Of a stretch of DNA of 22,335 nucleotides, positions 13,387-21,822 are shown one piece after another (positions within the stretch are counted from its first letter, which is position 1; the number at the start of each line of letters is the position of its first letter). The DNA lies in NCBI GenBank assembly GCA_049791475.1, contig JBAQZZ010000055.1:1-22335 (forward strand), in the 5' to 3' direction. The DNA comes from CAXBID01 sp049791475 (GTDB lineage Bacteria > Bacteroidota > Bacteroidia > Flavobacteriales > Flavobacteriaceae). The notes beneath the pieces were generated by a model. That model was not told the origin of the DNA, did not search any database, and was given only the letters and a program-made list of their open reading frames with translations. A program made the position numbers and the translations under genes.

Positions 13387-14151
13387 TTATTTTTTACTAC
13401 CATATATGATAACTCTCGCAAAAAGCGCATGTAAAAACGGTATTTTAGAAAAAAACACATCTAAATTATAAGCTAATTTATTTATCCAATTATCATATTT
13501 TTTGTCTCCAAATATCTTTAAAGAAAGATAACCAAAAATGACCGTAAAAAAGTCAAAGAAATAATGATCAAAAGTAAATTTATCTCTTATTATTTTAAAA
13601 TCTGCAGACACCAGAGCATGTTCATCGGGGGTTCTTTCTTTCTTGTTTAAGTTTCTATATATTTTATAAAGAGGGTTCATGTTTAAAGGCTCAAGAAAAA
13701 CTATTGTCCCTCCAGGTTTTAAAACACGATGAATATGACCAATTGATTTTTCAATATCTAAATGATGTAGAATGGCACCTCCAAAAACAATATCAAAACT
13801 TTCGTCTTCAAAAGTTAGATTATTTGCATCCATTAAAAAGTGCTCTACAGGAAAAGGTTTTGATTGTGCGTGTTTTTTACCGTTTTCTAATTCTACTTCA
13901 GAAATATTAATGCATGTTAATTTTTTAGGAATAGTATTCTCATTAAACCACGCAGCCCATGTGTATGAGCCAATTTCTAAAACATTTTTACCCGTAAAAT
14001 CTTCTAAAAGTTTATTAAGTATTTTTTTTTCTCGTTTGTAGGAATAAAAAAAAGCGTGTCTTCTTAATTTTTTTATTTTTCTCCGATCAAGCTTACCTTC
14101 ATTCCAATAATCTTTTTCGGTCTGATTAATTTCTTCTCTTGATTTGTTCAT
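13387..14151 (-). CDS. Class I SAM-dependent methyltransferase, substrate unknown
   Basis: 254 residues, with a Methyltransf_11-like core at about 53-165: FTGKNVLEIGSYTWAAWF is motif I, FLMDANNLTFEDESFDIVFGGAILHHL motifs II/III, and HRVLKPGGTIVFLEP motif IV. Motif I is degenerate: the usual G-x-G-x-G reads G-S-Y-T-W. The N-terminus is basic (DRRKIKKLRRHAFFYSYKREKK), and the C-terminal third is hydrophobic and aromatic (FDHYFFDFFTVIFGYLSLKIFG) as in methyltransferases acting on lipids or glycans. It sits 4 nt from the lpxD-like gene and 11 nt from efp, so is cotranscribed, and in my recollection it is not a standard member of this cluster. Confidence 0.8.
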   Translation of the reverse strand: MNKSREEINQTEKDYWNEGKLDRRKIKKLRRHAFFYSYKREKKILNKLLEDFTGKNVLEIGSYTWAAWFNENTIPKKLTCINISEVELENGKKHAQSKPFPVEHFLMDANNLTFEDESFDIVFGGAILHHLDIEKSIGHIHRVLKPGGTIVFLEPLNMNPLYKIYRNLNKKERTPDEHALVSADFKIIRDKFTFDHYFFDFFTVIFGYLSLKIFGDKKYDNWINKLAYNLDVFFSKIPFLHALFARVIIYGSKK

Positions 14152-14162
14152 TAAATCTTCAA

Positions 14163-14729
14163 TTACTCCTTTACACGTTCTTTATAAGTTCCTTTATCTG
14201 TTTCAATTTTAATCTTGTCGCCTTCATTTATAAACAAAGGCACGTTAACCTCAGCTCCAGTTTCTACAGTTGCAGGTTTAGTTGCATTGGTTGCAGTATT
14301 TCCTTTAACTCCTGGTTCTGTTGCAGTTACTTCTAAAATTACTGTTGCCGGCATATCAACAGATAGTGGCATATTGTCTTCTGTGTTAATTTGAATTGTT
14401 ACTACCTCACCTTCTTTCATTAAGCTTGGATTATCTAAAGCGGCTTCCAATAAACGAATTTGAGTGTAATCTGCTTCATTCATAAAGTGATAAAATTCAC
14501 CATCATTATACAAGTACTGAAATTTATGAGTTTCAACACGTACATCTTCTAATTTATGTCCTGCAGAAAAGGTGTTATCTAATACTTTTCCGTTAGTGAC
14601 ACTTTTCATTTTTGTGCGCACAAAAGCAGGTCCTTTTCCAGGTTTTACATGTAGAAATTCTATTATTTTATAAATATCATTGTTATAACGAATACATAAT
14701 CCGTTTCTAATATCACTTGTCGTTGCCAT
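14163..14729 (-). CDS. efp: Elongation factor P
   Basis: Relieves ribosome stalling at polyproline. 188 residues, the standard length with three beta-barrel domains: KOW-like N domain (about 1-65), OB domain and a C-terminal domain (NVPLFINEGDKIKIETDKGTYKERVKE). The loop carrying the modified residue is HVKPGKGPAFVRTK, with lysine K32 at the position aligned to E. coli K34. Upstream is lpxA, downstream the methyltransferase. Confidence 0.96.
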   Translation of the reverse strand: MATTSDIRNGLCIRYNNDIYKIIEFLHVKPGKGPAFVRTKMKSVTNGKVLDNTFSAGHKLEDVRVETHKFQYLYNDGEFYHFMNEADYTQIRLLEAALDNPSLMKEGEVVTIQINTEDNMPLSVDMPATVILEVTATEPGVKGNTATNATKPATVETGAEVNVPLFINEGDKIKIETDKGTYKERVKE

Positions 14730-14780
14730 AAAACTGTTTGTTGTAAAGTTGTTTTGTTTAGTTGTTAGTGAAAGCTATGG

Positions 14781-15566
14781 TTAATTTGATTTAAAATAAC
14801 CTTTCATAATACCACGATGCGAATTCTTAATAAATTGAAGAATTTCATCACGTTCTGGAGTTGCTTCCATTTCTGCCTCAATAATTTCTGAAGCTTGTGT
14901 ATTATTATAATTTTTTTGGTATAGAATTCTAAAAATATTCTGAATTTCTCTTATTTTTTCAGTTGAATAGCCTCGTCTTCGTAATCCTACTGAATTAATA
15001 CCAACATAAGATAATGGCTCTCTGGCAGCTTTTACAAAAGGAGGCACATCTTTTCTAACCAATGAACCACCTGTTACAAAAGCATGATTACCGATAGAAA
15101 CAAATTGATGAACCGCCGTCATACCAGCTAAAACCACATAATCTCCAATAGTAATATGTCCAGCAAGCGTACTATTATTAGAAAAAATACAATTATTACC
15201 AACAATGCAATCGTGGGCAATGTGGCAATATGCCATAATTAAGCAATTATTACCAATTACGGTTTTCATTCTATCAGCTGTACCTCTATTGATGGTAACA
15301 CATTCTCGAATAGTTACATTATCACCTATTTCTACGGTTGTATCTTCATCATTATATTTTAAATCTTGAGGAACAGCAGAAATAACAGAGCCTGGAAAAA
15401 TATTACAATTTTTACCAATCCGAGCTCCCTCCATAATAGTTACATTACTGCCTATCCAAGTACCATCGCCTATTATGACGTTATTGTGAATGGTTGTAAA
15501 GGGTTCAATAACCACATTTTTTGCGATTTTTGCTCCTGGATGAACGTATGCTAAAGGTTGATTCAT
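14781..15566 (-). CDS. lpxA: LpxA, UDP-GlcNAc acyltransferase
   Basis: First lipid A step, transferring a 3-hydroxyacyl chain from ACP to UDP-GlcNAc. 261 residues, complete; hexapeptide repeats from about residue 8 to 175 and a helical C-terminus. The family motif HIAHDC holds catalytic H118 (and H115), and GGSLVRKDVPPFVKAAREPLSYVG is the LpxA donor-side motif. The N-terminus starts directly with repeats (AYVHPGAKIAKNVVI), as in LpxA and unlike LpxD. It precedes efp (51-nt gap) and follows lpxC-fabZ. Confidence 0.95.
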   Translation of the reverse strand: MNQPLAYVHPGAKIAKNVVIEPFTTIHNNVIIGDGTWIGSNVTIMEGARIGKNCNIFPGSVISAVPQDLKYNDEDTTVEIGDNVTIRECVTINRGTADRMKTVIGNNCLIMAYCHIAHDCIVGNNCIFSNNSTLAGHITIGDYVVLAGMTAVHQFVSIGNHAFVTGGSLVRKDVPPFVKAAREPLSYVGINSVGLRRRGYSTEKIREIQNIFRILYQKNYNNTQASEIIEAEMEATPERDEILQFIKNSHRGIMKGYFKSN

Positions 15567-15660
15567 TTTTTTAAATTATATTTTGATAAAGCTGTAAAAA
15601 TGTGTTCGCTTTGGCTTAAAGAGAACTTTTTTAAAAATTTCAATTTAGCTCGATTCATAA

Positions 15661-17067
15661 TTATTTAACTTTTGATATTTGAGCCATAAGTTCGGCTTCT
15701 GCACAAAGCTTTCCATTGGCATAAGCGTAACCTTGCATATGACAAATACCTCGACGGATTGGTGTAATTAACGAACATTTGAATATTAAAGTATCACCTG
15801 GAGACACCTTTTGCTTAAACTTAACATTATCCATTTTCATGAAGAAAGTCAAGTAGTTTTCAGGGTCTGGAACAGTATTTAAAACTAAAACACCGCCTGT
15901 TTGTGCCATGGCTTCTACTATTAAAACTCCGGGCATTACTGGTGCTCCTGGAAAATGACCTCTAAAGAATTCTTCATTCATGGTCACGTTTTTCATAGCG
16001 ATGACATGACTATCAGAAAGTTCAAAAACTTTATCTATTAATAAAAATGGTTGTCTGTGCGGTAACATGGCCATAATTTGAGTCACATCCATTAAAGGTG
16101 TTTGATTCAAATCAATATTTGGAACGTTATTACGTCTTTCGTTTTTTATAAGCTTAGATAATTTTTTTGCAAACTGTGTATTTACAAAATGACCTGGCTT
16201 GTTGGCTATAACTTTTCCTCGAATTCGTGTTCCAACTAAAGCTAAATCGCCTAAAACATCAAGTAATTTATGTCTTGCTGCTTCATTTGGATAGTGTAAT
16301 GTTAGGTTATCTAAAATGCCATTTGGTTTTATGGTAATAGAATCTTTTTTGAAAGCTACTTTCAATCTTTCCATTGTTTCTTTAGATAATGCTTTATCCA
16401 CATAAACAATCGCGTTATTTAAATCGCCGCCTTTTATCAAACCATTTTCTAAAAGCATTTCAATTTCATGTAAGAAGCTAAACGTTCGAGCATTTGAAAT
16501 ATCCTTTTTAAAATCTGAAATATGATTTAAAGTGGCGTTTTGGGTTCCTAAAACTTTAGTGCCAAAATCTACCATTGTGGTAATCTGATACTCTTTAGCT
16601 GGCATGACTAAAATTTCGCTGCCCGTTTCTTCGTCTGTATAAGATACGATATCTGTAATAACAAATTCTTCTCTAAAGGCATCTAATTCAATAATTCCTG
16701 CTTTCTCAATGGCTTCAACAAAAAACTTTGAAGAGCCATCCATAATTGGAGGTTCAGATTCATTTAATTCTATAATCGCATTATCAACATCTAAGCCTAC
16801 TAAAGCGGCTAAAACATGTTCTGAAGTTTGAATTATAACACCATTTTTTTCTAAACAAGTACCTCTTTGTGTGTTAGTTACATAGTTTGCATCAGCTTCA
16901 ATAACTGGTGTTCCTTCTAAATCGACACGCTTAAATGATAAGCCAGAATTTGCAGCAGCCGGCTTAAATGTTAAAGTCACATTTTTACCTGTATGCAAAC
17001 CCACACCCGTTAAGGAGATTTCTTTTTGGATGGTTTTTTGCTTGATTTCTGTATTAACTATTCCCAT
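15661..17067 (-). CDS. lpxC/fabZ: LpxC-FabZ fusion: UDP-3-O-acyl-GlcNAc deacetylase / 3-hydroxyacyl-ACP dehydratase
   Basis: 468 residues with two enzymes in one chain. LpxC (about 8-305): zinc ligands H84 (TSEHVLAAL), H266 and D270 (ARHKLLDVLGD), and active-site H293 (KPGHFVNTQ); it commits the cell to lipid A. FabZ (about 322-468): catalytic H371 (GHFPGAPVMPG) and E385 (VEAMAQTGG), for fatty acid dehydration. The linker near 306-322 is polar (KNERRNNVPNIDL). The fusion is a known Bacteroidota form and ties lipid A synthesis to fatty acid supply. The start overlaps the lpxD stop by 14 nt, implying translational coupling. Confidence 0.95.
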   Translation of the reverse strand: MGIVNTEIKQKTIQKEISLTGVGLHTGKNVTLTFKPAAANSGLSFKRVDLEGTPVIEADANYVTNTQRGTCLEKNGVIIQTSEHVLAALVGLDVDNAIIELNESEPPIMDGSSKFFVEAIEKAGIIELDAFREEFVITDIVSYTDEETGSEILVMPAKEYQITTMVDFGTKVLGTQNATLNHISDFKKDISNARTFSFLHEIEMLLENGLIKGGDLNNAIVYVDKALSKETMERLKVAFKKDSITIKPNGILDNLTLHYPNEAARHKLLDVLGDLALVGTRIRGKVIANKPGHFVNTQFAKKLSKLIKNERRNNVPNIDLNQTPLMDVTQIMAMLPHRQPFLLIDKVFELSDSHVIAMKNVTMNEEFFRGHFPGAPVMPGVLIVEAMAQTGGVLVLNTVPDPENYLTFFMKMDNVKFKQKVSPGDTLIFKCSLITPIRRGICHMQGYAYANGKLCAEAELMAQISKVK

Positions 17068-18082
17068 TAACTTTTTTTTCTAAATCATTAATATCTTTCA
17101 CAATCTTAGGTAGATTTTTAAAATGCACATAAGATTTATTGTAATCGGTTAAGGTTATTGCAGGTGAACCTTGAAGCATTTCATTATCTTTTATATTTCT
17201 AGCTATACCAGATTGGGCTTGTATCCTAACATTATTTCCAATAGTAATATGACCAGCAATACCAACCTGACCTCCAATTTGGCAATTTTCACCAATTTTT
17301 GTAGAACCAGCAACACCAGATTGTGCAGCTATAACGGTGTTTTTACCAATTTCGACATTATGAGCTATCTGAATTTGATTATCTAGTTTTACACCAGATC
17401 TAATTATTGTTGAACCCATAGTGGCTCTATCAATAGTTGTAGCGGCTCCAATATCTACATAATCTTCTATAATAACATTTCCGGTTTGCGGTATCTTATT
17501 ATATCCACCGTTTTCATTTGGTGCAAAACCAAAACCATCAGCTCCAATTATAGCACCTGAATTTATAACGCAGTTTTTTCCAATAATAGTTTCAGAATAG
17601 ATTTTAGCTCCAGCAAAAACGATAGTATTATCTCCGAGTGTCACATTATCACCTATGTATGCGTTTGGAAAAATTTTAACGTTTTTGCCAATCACAACAT
17701 TATCAGCGATATAGCTAAATGCACCAATATAAACATCGTCTCCTAATTTAGAAGATTCTGATATAAATGATGGCTGTTCTATACCTACTTTATTCAGCTT
17801 TACCGAATTGTAATATTCTAATATTTTTGAAAAAGCTAAGTAAGCATCTTCTACTTTTATAAGTGTTGTTTCTAAATGATTTTCTGGTTTAAAGCTTTTG
17901 TTTACAATAGTTACAGAAGCTTTTGTAGTATATATAAACGGTGTGTATTTTGGGTTGGCCAAAAAAGTTAAAGAACCATTAGAGCCGTCTTCTATTTTAG
18001 AAAGTGTTGACACTTCAGCATCAGGATTTCCTATCACATCGCCTTCTAAAATACCCGCTATTTGTTGTGCTGTAAACTTCAC
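17054..18082 (-). CDS. lpxD: LpxD, UDP-3-O-acylglucosamine N-acyltransferase
   Basis: 342 residues. Standard LpxD layout: N-terminal uridine-binding domain (about 1-100, LEGDVIGNPDAEVSTLSKIEDG, FLANPKY), hexapeptide-repeat helix (about 108-300) and a C-terminal helix (YVHFKNLPKIVKDINDLEKKV). Catalytic H241 is in LDNQIQIAHNVEIG; ADGFGFAPN and IDIGAATTIDRAT-type motifs are present. It adds the second 3-hydroxyacyl chain in lipid A synthesis. First gene of the lpxD - lpxC/fabZ - lpxA - efp unit, with a TAnnTTTG box at 18117-18124. Confidence 0.94.
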   Translation of the reverse strand: MKFTAQQIAGILEGDVIGNPDAEVSTLSKIEDGSNGSLTFLANPKYTPFIYTTKASVTIVNKSFKPENHLETTLIKVEDAYLAFSKILEYYNSVKLNKVGIEQPSFISESSKLGDDVYIGAFSYIADNVVIGKNVKIFPNAYIGDNVTLGDNTIVFAGAKIYSETIIGKNCVINSGAIIGADGFGFAPNENGGYNKIPQTGNVIIEDYVDIGAATTIDRATMGSTIIRSGVKLDNQIQIAHNVEIGKNTVIAAQSGVAGSTKIGENCQIGGQVGIAGHITIGNNVRIQAQSGIARNIKDNEMLQGSPAITLTDYNKSYVHFKNLPKIVKDINDLEKKVNGNS

Positions 18083-18116
18083 ACTTGAAAGTTAATTGTT
18101 TTTTGTTTGATTGACG

Positions 18117-18124
18117 CAAAAATA
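18117..18124 (-). promoter_or_regulatory. Putative lpxD promoter, -7 box TATTTTTG
   Basis: Perfect TAnnTTTG match on the minus strand, 34 nt upstream of the lpxD ATG and just after the HD-domain gene. No clear TTG at -33. Confidence 0.5.
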
Positions 18125-18144
18125 GGAAAAATGTACTAAAGTTT

Positions 18145-19356
18145 TTACTTAGGGTAACATATATAATATTTAGTCACTGGTTTTGATAATGCTTTAAGAT
18201 TTAATTGGTCGGATGCTTTTACAATATCTTCAATTTTTCCAGATTTATGTAAAATGTTAATACTTTGATGTTTTAATTGATACGCTTGATTTGAAATACT
18301 CCCCATAAACACAAAGTATTCTGCTTCTTGTTCAGTAATACTATGTTTAACTATTAATGCATTTATATGTTTTTCTAAACTTTGTTTTTTGATTGGCTTA
18401 TTTTTAATTTTTATTTTTAGTAAGTTTCTATTTATAATCATTTCGCACAAATTACTAAGCACAAAATCATGGTGATATTGCCAGTCTTTCATAGCTGAAA
18501 TAATATCATAATCATCTAATTGAGAAAATAGATTTAGTGTTTCTTCATTAAAGTTATCAATTGCTATTTCGTTGTTCAAAAAGTATTGAAACGACTTGCT
18601 GGCATGCAATGTTTCCCCTTTTAAGGTTAATTCTTTTGCGCGTTTTAAAACCCGAATTAAAAGCTGTTCTGCTACCAAACTTGTTTTATGTAAATACACT
18701 TGCCAATACATTAAACGACGGGCAATAATGAATTTTTCAACGCTATAAATTCCTTTTTCTTCAACTACCAAGGCATCATCAACTACATGAAGCATGGTTA
18801 TTAAACGTTCGCTATTTATATTCCCTTCTGCTACTCCTGTGTAAAAACTATCGCGTTTTAAATAATCGGCTCTATCCATATCAAATTGACCAGAAATAAG
18901 CTGACACATAAACTTTCTTGGATAATCACCTTTAAAAATTTTAATGGCAAGCGTTAAACTTCCGTTAAATTCTTCATTTAAACGTTCCATAAAAAGCAAT
19001 GAAATTTGCTCATGAGATACATTATTTACTATACTATGTTCCATGGCATGAGAAAACGGCCCGTGCCCAATATCGTGTAATAAAATGGCAACATATAGTG
19101 CATCTTCTTCTTCTTCAGAAATTGTAACTCCCTTAAAACGAAGCACATTAACGGTTTGTTGCATTAAATGCACGCAGCCAATAGCATGATGAAAACGGGT
19201 GTGGTGCGCCCCTGGATATACCAAATAACTCATTCCCATTTGGGTAATTCTGCGCAGTCTTTGGAAATACTTATGTTGTATTAAATCGAAAATTAGCGAA
19301 TTTGGAATAGTAATAAATCCGTAAATTGGGTCGTTTAATATTTTAAGCTTGTTCAA
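18145..19356 (-). CDS. HD-domain phosphohydrolase (dGTPase-like)
   Basis: 403 residues with an N-terminal HD domain (about 45-200). The metal set H57 (TRFHHAIG), H94 and D95 (LLHDIGHGPFSHAMEH) is present, and QFDMDRADYLKRDS is the downstream conserved Asp region. The arrangement matches the YdhJ/SAMHD1-like group (COG1078), proposed to hydrolyse dNTPs or related nucleotides; substrate is unknown here. The gene is divergent from porX across 78 nt. A perfect TATATTTG box at 19384-19391 with an upstream TTG is its likely promoter. Confidence 0.9.
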   Translation of the reverse strand: MNKLKILNDPIYGFITIPNSLIFDLIQHKYFQRLRRITQMGMSYLVYPGAHHTRFHHAIGCVHLMQQTVNVLRFKGVTISEEEEDALYVAILLHDIGHGPFSHAMEHSIVNNVSHEQISLLFMERLNEEFNGSLTLAIKIFKGDYPRKFMCQLISGQFDMDRADYLKRDSFYTGVAEGNINSERLITMLHVVDDALVVEEKGIYSVEKFIIARRLMYWQVYLHKTSLVAEQLLIRVLKRAKELTLKGETLHASKSFQYFLNNEIAIDNFNEETLNLFSQLDDYDIISAMKDWQYHHDFVLSNLCEMIINRNLLKIKIKNKPIKKQSLEKHINALIVKHSITEQEAEYFVFMGSISNQAYQLKHQSINILHKSGKIEDIVKASDQLNLKALSKPVTKYYICYPK

Positions 19357-19383
19357 ACTTTAAAAGTTATAGTTTAATAGACA

Positions 19384-19391
19384 CAAATATA
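19384..19391 (-). promoter_or_regulatory. Putative HD-gene promoter, -7 box TATATTTG
   Basis: Perfect TAnnTTTG on the minus strand, 27 nt upstream of the ATG. A TTG upstream on that strand leaves a 23-nt spacer, at the long end of the flavobacterial range (17-23). Confidence 0.55.
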
Positions 19392-19434
19392 AATAAAACC
19401 AAATCTAACACTAACAAACACGTAATACATTTAA

Positions 19435-20988
19435 ATGAATACTATAAAAATACTTTGGGTTGATGATGAAATTGATTTATTAAAACCGCATATTCTATTT
19501 CTTGAGAAGAAAAACTATAAAGTAACTACCTGTAAAAGTGGTACTGAGGCTATTGATATTTTAGATGAAGAAAATTTTGATATTGTTTTTTTAGATGAAA
19601 ACATGCCCGGACTTACAGGTCTTGAAACATTGAATGAAATAAAAGAAAAGAAAGACAACCTTCCTGTGGTTATGATTACCAAAAGTGAGGAAGAATATAT
19701 TATGGAAGAAGCTATTGGCAATAAAATAGCCGATTACCTTATAAAACCAGTAAACCCGAACCAAATACTTTTAAGTTTAAAAAAGAATTTAGACCATTCG
19801 CGTTTAGTTTCAGAGAAAACAACCTCAAACTATCAGCAAGAATTTCGGAAAATTGCAATGGATTTATCTATGGTTAACTCTTATGAGGAATGGGTAAGCC
19901 TTTACCAAAAGCTCGTTTATTGGGAAATTCAGCTTGAAGATATTGAAGATGCTGGAATGTTTGAGATTTTAGAATCTCAAAAAAATGAAGCAAATACGCA
20001 ATTTGGTAAGTTTATAGAAAAAAATTATTCCGATTGGTTTGAACCACATACCGATGCGCCAGTAATGTCTCATACCCTTTTCAAAAATAAAATTGCACCA
20101 GAATTAAGTAAAGAACAGCCTACTCTATTGGTTGTTATAGATAATTTACGATACGACCAGTGGAAGGTTTTCGAACCTATAATTAACAACTACTACAAAA
20201 AAGAAAAAGAAGAAGCCTTTTTTAGTATTCTTCCAACAGCAACGCAATATGCAAGAAATGCCATTTTTTCTGGCTTAATGCCAAGTGATATGGAAAAGTT
20301 ATTTCCTAAATATTGGAAAAATGACACCGATGAGGGTGGAAAAAACCTATATGAAGCTGAATTTTTAGAATCTCAGATGAAACGTTTAAGCTTAAATCAT
20401 TTAGATTATGAATATCATAAAATAACAAATTTAAAAGCGGGCAAGAAATTAGTTGAAAACTTTAATTCACTAAAAAACAATGATTTAACCGTTATAGTCT
20501 ATAATTTTGTTGACATGCTTTCACATTCAAAAACCGAAATGGAAGTTGTAAAAGAATTGGCTTCTAATGATAAAGCTTATAGATCTTTAACTCATAGCTG
20601 GTTTAAAAATTCACCACTTTTAGAAATGATTCAACTGGCCCAACAATTAGGTTTTAAGCTTATTCTAACCACAGATCATGGAACCATAAATGTTAAAAAT
20701 CCATCAAAAGTAATAGGAGATAGAGATACAAGCTTAAATTTGCGCTACAAAACGGGCAGAAGCCTTACTTATGAAAGTAAAGATGTGCTTGTAGCTAAAG
20801 ACCCAAAAGCCATTCATTTACCATCTATAACTATGAGTAGTTCCTTTATTTTTGCTAAAAACGACTTGTTTTTTGCCTATCCAAATAACTATAATCATTA
20901 TGTTAGTTATTTCAGAAACACCTATCAACATGGTGGCGTTTCCCTTGAAGAAATGATCATTCCTTTTGCAGTCTTTAATCCAAAATAA
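19435..20988 (+). CDS. porX: PorX, T9SS response regulator with PglZ phosphodiesterase domain
   Basis: 517 residues. An N-terminal CheY receiver (1-120): acidic pocket D10/D11, phosphoacceptor D54 (VFLDENMPG), T82 and K104 (YLIKPV). Then a three-helix linker (about 130-215) and an alkaline-phosphatase-like PglZ domain (about 228-515): metal site region VIDNLRYDQW (D236), T270 in PTATQYARN, LTTDHGTIN and a late histidine in QHGGVSLEEM. PorX is known to control type IX secretion with PorY and the SigP sigma factor, and in Porphyromonas its PglZ domain hydrolyses cyclic or linear oligonucleotides; T270 aligns in position with its reported active-site Thr. Starts at the ATG at 19435 (MNTIKILWVDDE). 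It points to a gliding or T9SS-secreting flavobacterium. Confidence 0.95.
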   Translation: MNTIKILWVDDEIDLLKPHILFLEKKNYKVTTCKSGTEAIDILDEENFDIVFLDENMPGLTGLETLNEIKEKKDNLPVVMITKSEEEYIMEEAIGNKIADYLIKPVNPNQILLSLKKNLDHSRLVSEKTTSNYQQEFRKIAMDLSMVNSYEEWVSLYQKLVYWEIQLEDIEDAGMFEILESQKNEANTQFGKFIEKNYSDWFEPHTDAPVMSHTLFKNKIAPELSKEQPTLLVVIDNLRYDQWKVFEPIINNYYKKEKEEAFFSILPTATQYARNAIFSGLMPSDMEKLFPKYWKNDTDEGGKNLYEAEFLESQMKRLSLNHLDYEYHKITNLKAGKKLVENFNSLKNNDLTVIVYNFVDMLSHSKTEMEVVKELASNDKAYRSLTHSWFKNSPLLEMIQLAQQLGFKLILTTDHGTINVKNPSKVIGDRDTSLNLRYKTGRSLTYESKDVLVAKDPKAIHLPSITMSSSFIFAKNDLFFAYPNNYNHYVSYFRNTYQHGGVSLEEMIIPFAVFNPK

Positions 20989-21014
20989 TCCACAAAAAGC
21001 AAAAAACATCGTTG

Positions 21015-21026
21015 AAATACGTATTT
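21015..21026. promoter_or_regulatory. Perfect 12-bp palindrome AAATACGTATTT upstream of tsaE
   Basis: Lies 66 nt before the tsaE start in the porX-tsaE gap. Could be a regulator site or chance; AT-rich palindromes of this size occur randomly. Confidence 0.2.
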
Positions 21027-21029
21027 TTC

Positions 21030-21060
21030 TTGGTTTTATGAAATTTAATGACTATTATTG
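21030..21060 (+). promoter_or_regulatory. Possible tsaE promoter (TTG, 20 nt, TATTATTG)
   Basis: TTG at 21030-21032 and TATTATTG at 21053-21060 (7 of 8 matches to TAnnTTTG) with a 20-nt spacer. The start of transcription would fall near the coding start, giving a near-leaderless mRNA. Confidence 0.3.
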
Positions 21061-21080
21061 TACCATAAATTTTGTTTAAG

Positions 21081-21491
21081 TTGGAAATTACTTATGATTT
21101 AAATGACCTTGATGATGTTGCAAATCAAGTAATTGATAGCTTAAAGTCAAAAATTTTATTGTTTTATGGCGATATGGGTGTTGGTAAAACAACCTTAATC
21201 AAAGCCATTATTAAAGCACTAGGAAGTAACGACGAAGTGAGTAGTCCCAGCTTTTCTATTGTAAATGAATATGAATTAAAGGGTGATAAAGTATATCATT
21301 TTGATTTATATAGAATAAACGATTTAGAAGAAGCTTATAATTTTGGCATAGAGGAGTATTTATATTCCAACCATTGGATAATAATTGAATGGCCAGAAGT
21401 AATTGAAGACATCTTAACTGATGAAATAGATATTATCAATTTAAAAATAAGGTCTGAAAATAAAAGAAATTTAAAATTAAATGATATATAA
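21081..21491 (+). CDS. tsaE: TsaE, tRNA threonylcarbamoyladenosine synthesis ATPase
   Basis: ATPase that works with TsaB and TsaD to place t6A at position 37 of ANN-decoding tRNAs. 136 residues from the chosen start, with the P-loop at 30-38 (GDMGVGKTT), then SSPSFSIVNEYE, YHFDLYRI and WIIIEWPEVIE, all typical of the family. There is no ATG: a TAA in frame at 21066-21068 closes the frame upstream, so translation starts at TTG 21081 (aligned with the usual Met of family members) or at TTG 21072. Identity is firm, the exact start less so. It follows porX by 92 nt. Confidence 0.92.
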   Translation: MEITYDLNDLDDVANQVIDSLKSKILLFYGDMGVGKTTLIKAIIKALGSNDEVSSPSFSIVNEYELKGDKVYHFDLYRINDLEEAYNFGIEEYLYSNHWIIIEWPEVIEDILTDEIDIINLKIRSENKRNLKLNDI

Positions 21492-21681
21492 AGCCCTAAA
21501 AAACCAGCAATTTAGATAAAAATAACAACAAAATACATTCCGATTTTTGAAGTTTTACGGGAAACCCGCAGCAAGAATTTTACAAAAGATTGTTTTTAAC
21601 ATTTTTTTAACATTTTAGCGAAACCTTCAAAATACCCTTTAGTTACATTTGGATTAATTAATTAATTAAATCCCTTATAAA
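21492..21681. other. Non-coding gap after tsaE
   Basis: About 190 nt of AT-rich DNA with no convincing ORF on either strand. The only signal I see is the promoter box at its right end (21644-21651). No clear terminator for porX/tsaE is visible. Confidence 0.6.
21644..21651 (+). promoter_or_regulatory. Putative promoter, -7 box TACATTTG
   Basis: Perfect TAnnTTTG match, 30 nt upstream of the small secreted-peptide ATG. A convincing TTG at -33 is not seen. Confidence 0.6.
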
Positions 21682-21822
21682 ATGAAAACTAAAAAGTATG
21701 TAATTGCAATTGCAATTTTCGGAGGTATGTTGTTTTTAGCTAGTGCTGCTAACCAATATAACCTAGATGGAAAGCAAACAGCAAAAATTGAAAAAAAGTA
21801 TTTCAAAAGACTTAGCAACTAA
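21682..21822 (+). CDS. Small secreted peptide, 46 residues, unknown function
   Basis: MKTKKYVIAIAIFGGMLFLA, then SAANQYNLDGKQTAKIEKKY and FKRLSN. The start is a textbook Sec signal peptide: three lysines, a hydrophobic core (7-20) and A-S-A-A for signal peptidase I near residue 21-23, leaving a basic polar tail of about 23 residues. A TAnnTTTG promoter box is 30 nt upstream. Its last 56 nt overlap the next gene in another frame. I do not recognise a family with confidence; other flavobacteria encode similar short exported proteins, by memory only. Confidence 0.7.
   Translation: MKTKKYVIAIAIFGGMLFLASAANQYNLDGKQTAKIEKKYFKRLSN

Noticed and set aside
13704..14041. Plus-strand frames of 68 and 89 codons opposite the methyltransferase
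   Set aside because: Mutually overlapping antisense shadows without start context or motifs.
14139..14336. 65-codon plus-strand frame opposite the 3' end of efp
   Set aside because: Antisense to efp; low-complexity composition, no support.
20818..21009. 63-codon minus-strand frame at the porX 3' end
   Set aside because: Antisense shadow of the PglZ domain coding region.
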